A stretch of DNA of 64,000 bases from NCBI GenBank assembly GCA_003194525.1, contig NBIV01000233.1, forward strand, positions 58,601 through 122,600, written 5' to 3'. Source of the DNA: Gracilariopsis chorda (taxonomy: Eukaryota; Rhodophyta; Florideophyceae; Gracilariales; Gracilariaceae). Positions 52,790 to 64,000 of the stretch are shown here, one piece after another. The stretch's first letter is position 1, and each line of letters starts with the position of its first letter. A model generated the notes under the pieces. It saw only the letters and a list, made by a program, of their open reading frames with translations. It ran no database searches and had not been told where the DNA came from. Position numbers and translations under genes: made by a program.

Positions 52790-53910
52790 AGAAAATCAAA
52801 CTGGTTTAATCCGACAATGCAAAAGAATACATTGCGCTCCGGAAGTACTTGTCTACTGAAGGCACAGATTGGGACGCAAGTGCCCCGTATACTCCCCAAC
52901 AGAACGGAGTAGCTGAGCGGTTCAATCGTTCAGTGATGGAAATGGCACGGTCCATGTTGCGCCACGCTGGAGTTCCGCATAGGTTCTGGGCAGAAGCTGT
53001 TGTCACTGCTACAAGGATAATGAACACCATCAGCTGTGACGCCAATAATGGCATGACACCACATCAAGTCCTCACAGGAACCGTCCCAAACCTTGAGTCC
53101 TTGAGGACATTCGGCTGTGAAGTCTGGATACATGTTGCAAAGAGAAAGAAGCTGGAAAAGAAGGCACGACGTGGGATTCTACTCAGGTCCCTGCCACATC
53201 TAAACTACCGAGTGTATGACATTGAGCGGAGAGAAGTGAAGTTTGCCAGACATGTGACCATCAATGAAGACGTCTTACCTGGGAGGCTTTTATTTTCCTC
53301 GGGAAGAGAAAGTGGAAGAGAGAATACCCTGGATGAGGTCGGAGGCAACCCGGCTTCAGACCTTGGCCTAGATGAAGACCAGGTGCTCATTGATGCGCAA
53401 GATAGTGAGCATAATGGCGCTAATGAGACCGCCGTTGATCGTGTGGGTTCAGTTGGAAACTAAACAGGCTCTGATGAACTAATCGCAGAAGCAAATTCAG
53501 ATGAAGGCATCGAGTCCGATAATGTGGAAGATGCAGAAGCTGGCTCAATTACCTCCAGCACGCAGGAATTCCTTACCCACTATCCCATTAGACGCTATCT
53601 CGAGCGAAGCAGAGAGCCTCCAGAACGCTTTTCAGATACGCAACACAGCAACCATGTCAGCCTAGTTCAGAAACCAACAAGATTACCTGCAGACCTTGAT
53701 GAAGCCAAGAAATCCTGGGACTGGGAACATTGGGAAGTGGCAATCAAGGAAGAACTAGCATCCTTCAGGTCTATGAACACATGGGATGTGGTACAGAGGC
53801 CACCGAATTCTCAAGTCCTGGTATCTAAACTCGTCTTTGCGACAAATTTGAACGATGATGGTACAGTATCAAGGTACAAAGCACGGCTGGTTGCAAAGGG
53901 ATGCCAATAG
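52790..53910 (+). pseudogene. Copia copy 1: integrase C-terminal half and RT start
   Basis: The second frame has stops at TAA 52,807, TAA 53,461 and TAG 53,908. It begins SDNAKEYIALRKYLSTEGTD with the second core Asp, then PYTPQQNGVAERFNRSVMEM with the catalytic Glu. The GKQFASKF-like C-terminal region follows as LESLRTFGCEVWIHVAKRKK. RT starts with WDWEHWEVAIKEELASFRSM, then VSRYKARLVAKGCQ at the TAG. Confidence 0.85.
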
Positions 53911-55262
53911 GGCCATGTGCAAAACATATACTCACCTGTCGTTGACTTTCCACAGTCCGAATCGCCCTTGCGCTAGCATGTGTGTACAACTTTGAGATAC
54001 ACCAACTGGACGTCAAGTGTGCTTTTCTGAATGGGGGTATCGATGATACACACCCAGTCTATATGGCTCCACCATCTGGATTAGATATAGGCCTGGCAGA
54101 GCACGAAGTCCTCAAGCTAAACCGATCTATATACGGTCTCAAACAGTTCAACTCGATCTGTAGTCAATTGTTCACGCAGAGATTACTGGCATTGTGATTT
54201 CAGCAATACCTTTCTGACCCTTGTGTTTTCTACATCAAGAAGGATGGCAGCACCTTGTGGCTTCTCCTCTACGTGGACGACCTTCTGCTAATTGGCAAAA
54301 GTGCGAAACTGATCACGAATGTTAAGAAGATACTGGGTAAAGAGTTCGAAATGAAGGAAGTGCTTTGCTCGAACAGTTTTCTTGGTGTCTACATACAGAG
54401 GGAAGTAAGAGTACTCATTCTGCACCAGCAGCCAATGGTTGCAAGAATACTGGACAGGTTTAATATGTCACAGTCGAGCCCTGTACCCACACCGATGACA
54501 ACAAGCTACAAGCCATCCGATGCACTGAACGCAGAACCGATGACATGGAAAACATTGTATCAGGAATCTATCGGCTCTTTGCTTTACCTCTCGACGCGCA
54601 CGAGACCTGATATATGTGCTGACGTGAACATCTTATCGCGCGCCCAGGCCACGCTGACATTATATCATTGGAAGGCAGTCAAGAGGATTCTGAGGTACTT
54701 AAACGGAACTCGAAGTTTATGTCTTAGGTACAGAAGGCCAGCGCATGGAATGGAGAATGTTTTGATGGCTTATACAGATGCCGATTGGGCTGGGGATGAC
54801 TTGGACAGGAAGTCTACAAGTGGCTTTTGTCTTTTCGTCCTAGGCAATGCAGTAGGCTGGCGCACACTGAAGCAGAGCTGTATTGCCACCTCTACGACAG
54901 AAGCGGAGTACGTTTCTCTATGTGAATGTCTGAAGGAAGTGAAATGGGCGCGTAACTTGCTGCGTGAAATTTGTATGCTTGACCCAGCAGTTCCATCTAC
55001 TGTTTATGAAGACAACACAGGGGTACTGGATTGGAGTCATGGAACGCGAAGAGCAAAACATATTGAGCTCAAATATCATTTCGTGGTTCAGGCAATTGAA
55101 TCAGGAGAGGCCATTTTGAAGTATTGCACCACTGACGCAATGCTTGCAGATATATTCACCAAAGCGCTGAGTGTAGACCGCTTTCGTCGATTGTCGACAA
55201 AGTTTGGACTGATCAGGAGTAACAATGGCATGGGAAGGGTGATGAGGAACACGCAATCTTGA
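53911..55262 (+). pseudogene. Copia copy 1: reverse transcriptase and RNase H
   Basis: A one-base loss near 53,960 shifts the frame to 53,982-54,197 (EIHQLDVKCAFLNGGID, SIYGLKQFNS). A TGA follows at 54,195, then 335 open codons (54,255-55,262) with the copia box LLLYVDDLLLIGKS, STRTRPDICADVNILSRAQA, and RNase H (AYTDADWAGDDLDRKSTSGF; TSTTEAEYVSLCECLKEVKW; KHIELKYHFV). The end ADIFTKALSVDRFR precedes a purine-rich stretch and LTR 2. Confidence 0.9.
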
Positions 55263-55510
55263 TGCCATTACCTACAGGTCTAGGACTCACGTAAGGTAGT
55301 TAAGTGAGTCCCTTTGCCCGATACCTCTTGTGAGGTGTCGGACCCTACGTATTGATATACTATCTTGGGTTTGTGGTCCCGTGCTCGTTGGACTACAATA
55401 GACATACGTACTGTGATTTTCGTAGGGTTTTACGCAGTTACAATCTATATAAAGAGCAAAGGAGTCTCCGCAGCTGAGAGAGCTGATGAGAGTCACCCAA
55501 CCACTCAACA
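55260..55510 (+). repeat. Copia LTR 2 (shared by copies 1 and 2)
   Basis: Same limits as LTR 1 and closer to LTR 3 (one visible difference, GATATACTATC against GATATAATATC) than to LTR 1. Confidence 0.92.
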
Positions 55511-55597
55511 GTGGTAGCATCGCCGGCTAAAGAAAGACGCTACCGTCGACCATCAATGAGCTTCTAACGCTTGAGTACTGTTCTACTCACGTTGAAA

Positions 55598-57199
55598 ATG
55601 GAAGAAGACACGTACAAAAAGCTTCCGCTCTTTTTTGCTCGTCGGGATGAAGATTTTGCTCTTTGGACCATGCGAATTGAAGCGCTGTTAGAATCTAAGG
55701 ATTTGCTTCACGTCGTGGTTGATGATGTGATTGGTACGGAAGGTATTGATGCAATTACTACGGAAATGAAGCAAAGAGTATTGAAGGCAACGATGTACCT
55801 TGTACAGTCTCTCGGTGACAAGCCGTTGAGAGCAATTGCTTCGGAGAGACGAAACCCATTCGTTATGTACAGAAAACTCCGTGAGCGTCATGCAACTGAG
55901 AACACAGCAACGAGAGTACAGCTTCAAACCAGACTACACCAATTCCGCTATACCGAGGGCAAGCCCATGTCTGACTATGTAGATGAGATGGAATCCGTGT
56001 TTGCTCGTCTTGATGGGATGGGAAATCCTCTCGAGGAAAGCATGCAGATTGCCATCCTCTTCTCAAGCTTTGGCTCCACGGGTGACAGTGCGTTTTGACC
56101 TGTGATATCTGCGTTGCAAACGATGTCAGACACTGAGCTTACTTGGGATAAGGTTACTGCGAGGCTCCTGCAAGAGTACGACACTCGAGCAATTGAGGCA
56201 ACAACTGGAACATCTGTGCCACCCGATGAACACGTAGAAACCGAACGTGCCCTGAAAGCAAAAGTCAAGGGCCTTTGTTTCCTGTGCGAAAAGAAGGGCC
56301 GTTGTTTCCTGTGCGGAAAGAAGGGCCATTACAAACGCAACTGCCGCTCACGGAATCAAAATCAAAGAGAAGGTGGTAGTGGCACAAGCGTTCATCGTGC
56401 TCTCCTCGCTCTTAGTGACCCAGGTTATCGCTTCTTGATTGATTCAGGCGCTACGTGCCATATGGTTGGGAGTCATGCTCTATAGCAATCGTTTACTCCA
56501 GTACAGCCTAGGACCATTTCCCTTGGAGATGGAAGGCGTGTACAAGCTAAGAGTGAAGGACGAGTTGTATTGAGTGCGATCCAACCACGAGGACGTACTG
56601 CGTATCTAACACTTGATGGTGTGCTGTTTGCCGATGAACTGGACTGCAACCTGATCCCGTGTTCAAAGCTAATTGAAACAGTACAACGCATCCGATTTGA
56701 TACATCGGGATGCAAGATAGAGATGGGGAATAAGAGGGTAACAGCTGAAGCCTGTGAAGGGATGTATGTAATCCATGCTCACCTGAGCAGCGAACGAGCG
56801 TACGTAGCCCAGAATTCGAGGGGTATCCAGTTATGGCACGAGAGACTTGGCCACATTGGCAGAAGTCGGATAAGGCAAATGTCGAACAGTACTGCGGTAA
56901 TTGGGCTAGACCTAACAAAGGGTCCAGAGTCTGGATTACGCTGCACGCCATGTCTAGAAGGCAAACTGGTCCGCCGTACTCTGCCAAGCCGAATCGCCAA
57001 TGACTCTTGTAATGTCGGAGATGTCATATTCTCAGACATTTGTGGTCCTTTCAATACTCTGAGTATTGGAGGAAAGAAGTACTTTGTCTCTTTTATTGAC
57101 AAAAGATCAAGATACAAGGACATTAGACTTCTAAGTAGACGATCGGAACTCACACAGCAGTTCAGATGCTTCCAAGCAAAGCTTGAAAGGGCAGGCTGA
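55598..57199 (+). pseudogene. Copia copy 2: gag, protease, integrase N-terminal half
   Basis: As copy 1, with the same TGA and TAG and the same duplicated zinc-knuckle motif. Several bases in this part agree with copy 3 rather than copy 1 (MEEDTYKK, YLVQSLGDKPLRAIASERRN). The protease site FLIDSGATCHMVG is intact. Confidence 0.88.
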
Positions 57200-57201
57200 G
57201 A

Positions 57202-58322
57202 AGAAAATCAACCTGGTTTAATCCGACAATGCAAAAGAATACATTGCGCTCCGGAAGTACTTGTCTACTGAAGGCACAGATTGGGACGCAAGTGCCCCGT
57301 ATACTCCCCAACAGAACGGAGTAGCTGAGCGGTTCAATCGTTCAGTGATGGAAATGGCACGGTCCATGTTGCGCCACGCTGGAGTTCCGCATAGGTTCTG
57401 GGCAGAAGCTGTTGTCACTGCTACAAGGATAATGAACACCATCAGCTGTGACGCCAATAATGGCATGACACCACATCAAGTCCTCACAGGAACCGTCCCA
57501 AACCTTGAGTCCTTGAGGACATTCGGCTGTGAAGTCTGGATACATGTTGCAAAGAGAAAGAAGCTGGAAAAGAAGGCACGACGTGGGATTCTACTCAGGT
57601 CCCTGCCACATCTAAACTACCGAGTGTATGACATTGAGCGGAGAGAAGTGAAGTTTGCCAGACATGTGACCATCAATGAAGACGTCTTACCTGGGAGGCT
57701 TTTATTTTCCTCGGGAAGAGAAAGTGGAAGAGAGAATACCCTGGATGAGGTCGGAGGCAACCCGGCTTCAGACCTTGGCCTAGATGAAGACCAGGTGCTC
57801 ATTGATGCGCAAGATAGTGAGCATAATGGCGCTAATGAGACCGCCGTTGATCGTGTGGGTTCAGTTGGAAACTAAACAGGCTCTGATGAACTAATCGCAG
57901 AAGCAAATTCAGATGAAGGCATCGAGTCCGATAATGTGGAAGATGCAGAAGCTGGCTCAATTACCTCCAGCACGCAGGAATTCCTTACCCACTATCCCAT
58001 TAGACGCTATCTCGAGCGAAGCAGAGAGCCTCCAGAACGCTTTTCAGATACGCAACACAGCAACCATGTCAGCCTAGTTCAGAAACCAACAAGATTACCT
58101 GCAGACCTTGATGAAGCCAAGAAATCCTGGGACTGGGAACATTGGGAAGTGGCAATCAAGGAAGAACTAGCATCCTTCAGGTCTATGAACACATGGGATG
58201 TGGTACAGAGGCCACCGAATTCTCAAGTCCTGGTATCTAAACTCGTCTTTGCGACAAATTTGAACGATGATGGTACAGTATCAAGGTACAAAGCACGGCT
58301 GGTTGCAAAGGGATGCCAATAG
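57202..58322 (+). pseudogene. Copia copy 2: integrase C-terminal half and RT start
   Basis: Nearly identical to 52,790-53,910, including both TAA stops and the TAG after VAKGCQ. Confidence 0.85.
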
Positions 58323-59674
58323 GGCCATGTGCAAAACATATACTCACCTGTCGTTGACTTTCCACAGTCCGAATCGCCCTTGCGCTAGCATGTGTGTACA
58401 ACTTTGAGATACACCAACTGGACGTCAAGTGTGCTTTTCTGAATGGGGGTATCGATGATACACACCCAGTCTATATGGCTCCACCATCTGGATTAGATAT
58501 AGGCCTGGCAGAGCACGAAGTCCTCAAGCTAAACCGATCTATATACGGTCTCAAACAGTTCAACTCGATCTGTAGTCAATTGTTCACGCAGAGATTACTG
58601 GCATTGTGATTTCAGCAATACCTTTCTGACCCTTGTGTTTTCTACATCAAGAAGGATGGCAGCACCTTGTGGCTTCTCCTCTACGTGGACGACCTTCTGC
58701 TAATTGGCAAAAGTGCGAAACTGATCACGAATGTTAAGAAGATACTGGGTAAAGAGTTCGAAATGAAGGAAGTGCTTTGCTCGAACAGTTTTCTTGGTGT
58801 CTACATACAGAGGGAAGTAAGAGTACTCATTCTGCACCAGCAGCCAATGGTTGCAAGAATACTGGACAGGTTTAATATGTCACAGTCGAGCCCTGTACCC
58901 ACACCGATGACAACAAGCTACAAGCCATCCGATGCACTGAACGCAGAACCGATGACATGGAAAACATTGTATCAGGAATCTATCGGCTCTTTGCTTTACC
59001 TCTCGACGCGCACGAGACCTGATATATGTGCTGACGTGAACATCTTATCGCGCGCCCAGGCCACGCTGACATTATATCATTGGAAGGCAGTCAAGAGGAT
59101 TCTGAGGTACTTAAACGGAACTCGAAGTTTATGTCTTAGGTACAGAAGGCCAGCGCATGGAATGGAGAATGTTTTGATGGCTTATACAGATGCCGATTGG
59201 GCTGGGGATGACTTGGACAGGAAGTCTACAAGTGGCTTTTGTCTTTTCGTCCTAGGCAATGCAGTAGGCTGGCGCACACTGAAGCAGAGCTGTATTGCCA
59301 CCTCTACGACAGAAGCGGAGTACGTTTCTCTATGTGAATGTCTGAAGGAAGTGAAATGGGCGCGTAACTTGCTGCGTGAAATTTGTATGCTTGACCCAGC
59401 AGTTCCATCTACTGTTTATGAAGACAACACAGGGGTACTGGATTGGAGTCATGGAACGCGAAGAGCAAAACATATTGAGCTCAAATATCATTTCGTGGTT
59501 CAGGCAATTGAATCAGGAGAGGCCATTTTGAAGTATTGCACCACTGACGCAATGCTTGCAGATATATTCACCAAAGCGCTGAGTGTAGACCGCTTTCGTC
59601 GATTGTCGACAAAGTTTGGACTGATCAGGAGTAACAATGGCATGGGAAGGGTGATGAGGAACACGCAATCTTGA
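58323..59674 (+). pseudogene. Copia copy 2: reverse transcriptase and RNase H
   Basis: The 335-codon frame (58,667-59,674) is the same as in copy 1, with YVDD and the RNase H motifs. The upstream TGA and the one-base loss are also shared. Confidence 0.9.
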
Positions 59675-59922
59675 TGCCATTACCTACAGGTCTAGGACTC
59701 ACGTAAGGTAGTTAAGTGAGTCCCTTTGCCCGATACCTCTTGTGAGGTGTCGGACCCTACGTATTGATATAATATCTTGGGTTTGTGGTCCCGTGCTCGT
59801 TGGACTACAATAGACATACGTACTGTGATTTTCGTAGGGTTTTACGCAGTTACAATCTATATAAAGAGCAAAGGAGTCTCCGCAGCTGAGAGAGCTGATG
59901 AGAGTCACCCAACCACTCAACA
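59672..59922 (+). repeat. Copia LTR 3 (shared by copies 2 and 3)
   Basis: 251 bp, nearly identical to LTR 2. Confidence 0.92.
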
Positions 59923-60009
59923 GTGGTAGCATCGCCGGCTAAAGAAAGACGCTACCGTCGACCATCAATGAGCTTCTAACGCTTGAGTACTGTTCTACTC
60001 ACGTTGAAA

Positions 60010-61612
60010 ATGGAAGAAGACACGTACAAAAAGCTTCCGCTCTTTTTTGCTCGTCGGGATGAAGATTTTGCTCTTTGGACCGATGCGAATTGAAGCGCTG
60101 TTAGAATCTAAGGATTTGCTTCACGTCGTGGTTGATGATGTGATTGGTACGGAAGGTATTGATGCAATTACTACGGAAATGAAGCAAAGAGTATTGAAGG
60201 CAACGATGTACCTTGTACAGTCTCTCGGTGACAAGCCGTTGAGAGCAATTGCTTCGGAGAGACGAAACCCATTCGTTATGTACAGAAAACTCCGTGAGCG
60301 TCATGCAACTGAGAACACAGCAACGAGAGTACAGCTTCAAACCAGACTACACCAATTCCGCTATACCGAGGGCAAGCCCATGTCTGACTATGTAGATGAG
60401 ATGGAATCCGTGTTTGCTCGTCTTGATGGGATGGAAATCCTCTCGAGGAAAGCATGCAGATTGCCATCCTTCTTCTCAAGCTTTGGCTCCACGGGTGACA
60501 GTGCGTTTTGACCTGTGATATCTGCGTTGCAAACGATGTCAGACACTGAGCTTACTTGGGATAAGGTTACTGCGAGGCTCCTGCAAGAGTACGACACTCG
60601 GAGCAATTGAGGTAATAACTGGAACATCTGTGCCACCCGATGAACACGTAGAAATCGAACGTGCCCTGAAAGCAAAAGTCAAGGGCCGTTGTTTCCTGTG
60701 CGGAAAGAAGGGCCATTACAAACGCAACTGCCGCTCACGGAATCAAAATCAAAGAGAAGGTGGTAGTGGCACAAGCGTTCATCGTGCTCTCCTCGCTCTT
60801 AGTGACCCAGGTTATCGCTTCTTGATTGATTCAGGCGCTACGTGCCATATGGTTGGGAGTCATGCTCTATAGCAATCGTTTACTCCAGTACAGCCTAGGA
60901 CCATTTCCCTTGGAGATGGAAGGCGTGTACAAGCTAAGAGTGAAGGACGAGTTGTATTGAGTGCGATCCAACCACGAGGACGTACTGCGTATCTAACACT
61001 TGATGGTGTGCTGTTTGCCGATGAACTGGACTGCAACCTGATCCCGTGTTCAAAGCTAATTGAAACAGTACAACGCATCCGATTTGATACATCGGGATGC
61101 AACGATAGAGATGGGGAATAAGAGGGTAACAGCTGAAGCCTGTGAAGGGATGTATGTAATCCATGCTCACCTGAGCAGCGAACGAGCGTACGTAGCCCAG
61201 GAATTCGAGGGGGTATCCAGTTATGGCACGAGAGACTTGGCCGCATTGGCAGAAGTCGGATAAGGCAAATGTCGAACAGTACTGCGGTAATTGGGCTAGA
61301 CCTAACAAAGGGTCCAGAGTCTGGATTACGCTGCACGCCATGTCTAGAAGGCAAAATGGTCCGCCGTACTCTGCCAAGGCGAAGCGCCAATGACTCTTGT
61401 AATGTCGGGAGATGTCATATTCTCAGACATTTTGTGGTCCTTTCAATACTCTGAGTATTGGAGGAAAGAAGTACTTTGTCTCTTTTATTGACAAAAGATC
61501 AAGATACAAGGACATTAGACTTCTAAGTAGACGATCGGAACTCACACAGCAGTTCAGATGCTTCCAAGCAAAGTTTGAAAGGCAGGCTGAGAAGAAAATC
61601 AAACTGGTTTAA
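60010..61612 (+). pseudogene. Copia copy 3: gag, protease, integrase N-terminal half
   Basis: Same order as copies 1 and 2 but with many extra one-base indels (an added C or G near 60,080; a lost base near 60,432; added bases near 60,470 and 60,600). The zinc knuckle is single (CFLCGKKGHYKRNC, a normal CX2CX4HX4C), because 27 bases present in copies 1 and 2 are absent. The protease DSGAT is kept. Confidence 0.85.
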
Positions 61613-62771
61613 TCCGACAATGCAAAAGAATACATTGCGCTCCGGAAGTACTTGTCTACTGAAGGCATAGATTGGGAAGCAAGTGCCCCGTATACTCCCC
61701 AACAGAACGGAGTAGCTCAGCGGTTCAATCGTTCAGTGATGGAAGTGGCACGGTCCATGTTGCGCCACGCTGGACTTCCGCATAGGTTCTGGGCAGAAGC
61801 TGTTGTCACTGCTACAAGGATAATGAACACCATCAGCTGTGACGCCAATAATGGCATGACACCACATCAAGTCCTCACAGGAACCGTCTCAAACCTTGAG
61901 TCCTTGAGGACATTCGGCTGTGAAGTCTGGATACATGTTGCAAAGAGAAAGAAGCTGGAAAAGAAGCCACGACGTGGGATTCTACTCAGGTCCCTGCCAC
62001 ATCTAAACTACCGAGTGTATGACATTTAGCGGAGAGAAGTGAAGTTTGCCAGACATGTGACCATCAATGAAGACGTCTTACCTGGGAGGCTTTTATTTTC
62101 CTCGGGAAGAGAAAGTGGAAGAGAGAATACCCTGGATGAGGTCGGAGGCAACCCGGCTCCAGACCTTGGCCTAGATGAAGACCAGGTGCTCATTGATGCG
62201 CAAGATAGTGAGCATAATGGCGCTAATGAGACCGTTGATCGTGTGGGTTCAGTTGGAAACTAAACAGGCTCTGATGAACTAATCGCAGAAGCAAATTCAG
62301 ATGAAGGCATCGAGTCCGATAATGTGGAAGATGCAGAAGCTGGCTCAATTACCTCCAGCATGCAGGAATTCCTTACCCACTATCCCATTAGACGCTATCT
62401 CGAGCGAAGCAGAGAGTCTCCAGAACGCTTTTCAGATACGCAACACAGCAACCATGTCAGCCTAGTTCAAAACCAACAAGATTACCTGCAGCGATGAAGC
62501 CAAGAAATCCTGGGACTGGGAACATTGGGAAGTGGCAATCAGGGAAGAACTAGCATCCTTCAGGTCTATGAACACATGGGATGTGGTACAGAGGCCACCG
62601 AATTCTCAAGTCCTGGTATCTAAACTCGTCTTTGCGACAAAGTTGAACGATGATGGTACAGTATCAAGGTACAAAGCACGGCTGGTTGCAAAGGGATGCC
62701 AACAGGGCCATGTGGAAAACATATACTCACCTGTCGTTGACTTTCCACAGTCCGAATCGCCCTTGCGCTAG
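61613..62771 (+). pseudogene. Copia copy 3: integrase C-terminal half and RT start
   Basis: PYTPQQNGVAQRFNRSVMEV has Glu changed to Gln at the position before RFN. A new TAG lies at 62,026, and several bases are lost near 62,470-62,495. After VAKGCQ it reads QGHVENIYSPVVDF without the TAG of copies 1 and 2. Confidence 0.82.
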
Positions 62772-64000
62772 CATGTGTGTACAACTTTGAGATACACCAA
62801 CTGGACGTCAAGTGTGCTTTCCTGAATGGGGGTATCGATGATACACACCCAGTCTATATGGCTCCACCATCTGGATTAGATATAGGCCTGGCAGAGCACG
62901 AAGTCCTCAAGCTAAACCGATCTATATACGGTCTCAAACAGTTCAACTCGATCTGTAGTCAATTGTTCACGCAGAGATTACTGGCATTGTGATTTCAGCA
63001 ATACCTTTCTGACCCTTGTGGTTTCTACATCAAGAAGGATGGCAGCACCTTGTGGCTTCTCCTCTACGTGGACGACCTTCTGCTAATCGGCAAAAGTGCG
63101 AAACTGATCAAGAATGTTAAGAAGATACTGGGTAAAGAGTTCGAAATGAAGGAAGTGCTTTGCTCGAACAGTTTTCTTGGTGTCTACATACAGAGGGAAG
63201 TAAGAGTACTCATTCTGCACCAGCAGCCAATGGTTGCAAGAATACTGGACAGGTTTAATATGTCACAGTCGAGCCCTGTCCCCACACGATGACAACAAGC
63301 TACAAGCCATCCGATGCACTGAACGCAACCGATGACATGGAAAACATTGTATCAGGAATCTATCGGCTCTTTGCTCTACCTCTCGACGCGCACGAGACCT
63401 GATATATGTGCTGACAAGAACATCTTATCGCGCGCCCAGGCCACGCTGACATTATATCATTGGAAGGCAGTCAAGAGGATTCTGAGGTACTTAAACGGAA
63501 CTCGAAGTTTATGTCTTAGGTACAGAAGGCCAGCGCATGGAATGAGAATGTTTTGATGGCTTATACAGATGCCGATTGGGCTGGGGATGACTTGGACAGG
63601 AAGTCTACAAGTGGCTTTTGTCTTTTCGTCCTAGGCAATGCAGTAGGCTGGCGCACACTGAAGCAGAGCTGTATTGCCACCTCTACGACAAGCGGAGTAC
63701 GTTTCTCTATGTGAATGTCTGAAGGAAGTGAAATGGGCGCGTAACTTGCTGCGTGAAATTTGTATGCTTGACCAGCAGTTCCATCTACTGTTTATGAAGA
63801 CAACACAGGGGTACTGGATTGGAGTCATGGAACGCGAAGAGCAAAACATATTGAGCTCAATATCATTTCGTGGTTCAGGCAATTGAATCAGGAGAGGCCA
63901 TTTTGAAGTATTGCACCACTGACGCAATGCTTGCAGATATATTCACCAAAGCGCTGAGTGTAGACCGCTTTCGTCGATTGTCGACAAAGTTTGGACTGAT
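62772..64000 (+). pseudogene. Copia copy 3: reverse transcriptase and RNase H, runs off the window
   Basis: Contains LLLYVDDLLLIGKS (63,056) and RNase H in several short frames because of one-base losses near 63,287, 63,328, 63,543, 63,689, 63,772 and 63,860. The last base corresponds to about 59,624 of copy 2, so the 3' LTR of this unit lies beyond the window. Confidence 0.85.

Larger units (their letters stand above)
50848..64000 (+). repeat. Tandem array of Ty1/copia elements, period 4,412 bp
   Basis: The LTR start TGATGCCATTACC occurs at 50,848, 55,260 and 59,672, exactly 4,412 bp apart, with one internal region between each pair of LTRs. The array therefore has the form LTR-internal-LTR-internal-LTR-internal and runs off the window. 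Neighbouring units share single LTRs, and there are no target duplications between units. All copies share the same inactivating stops. Confidence 0.95.

Noticed and set aside
50848-64000. CRISPR-like or satellite array
   Set aside because: The repeat unit is a complete copia element with LTRs and pol motifs.

Overview
This window is a pile of transposable elements from a eukaryotic nuclear genome. I recognise no host gene, rRNA or tRNA. It holds chromodomain-bearing Ty3/gypsy elements, a second Ty3/gypsy lineage, a Tnp2/CACTA-like DNA transposon and a tandem array of Ty1/copia elements. Nothing fixes the organism: a repeat-rich alga, oomycete-like protist or fungus would all fit. Nearly every element is broken.

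Layout. Element D, a minus-strand gypsy element of a WLDD-type lineage, occupies about 20.85-33.28 kb and is the deepest host on the left side. Element A, a minus-strand chromodomain gypsy element, seems to have entered D near 20,850 and runs leftward to the window edge. A is itself split by B, a plus-strand chromodomain gypsy element (about 2,392-15,221). B carries a solo LTR of the E family inside gag (3,939-4,742, 5-bp target duplication AAGAG) and a second, more diverged LTR (about 6,250-7,246) containing a long alternating purine-pyrimidine tract. Element C, a plus-strand chromodomain gypsy element (21,882-30,584), interrupts D inside its reverse transcriptase. In the junctions that can be read, the interrupted protein resumes on the far side, in frame except for a one-base slip at B in A.

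To the right, element G (plus strand, about 33,294-48,190) is a Tnp2-type transposase gene split by element E (35,172-46,569; target duplication AACCT). E is the best-preserved element. It has a long pol frame (protease, RT, RNase H, integrase), a C-terminal chromodomain and, unusually, a 516-codon ORF on the antisense strand between the chromodomain and the 3' LTR. E gag has three in-frame stops, and its protease and integrase have lost catalytic residues. E is packed with very short perfect inverted repeats at a density far above chance. Next come a CAG/CTG-rich palindromic stretch, a minus-strand gag-protease fragment (F, about 49.07-50.45 kb), and a head-to-tail array of at least three defective copia elements sharing LTRs with an exact 4,412-bp period (50,848 to the window end).

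The genes do not form one pathway; the window is a record of nested insertion, LTR-LTR recombination and decay. The strongest leads are the antisense ORF of E with a possible decayed counterpart in B, the mini-palindrome density of E, and the tandem copia array.
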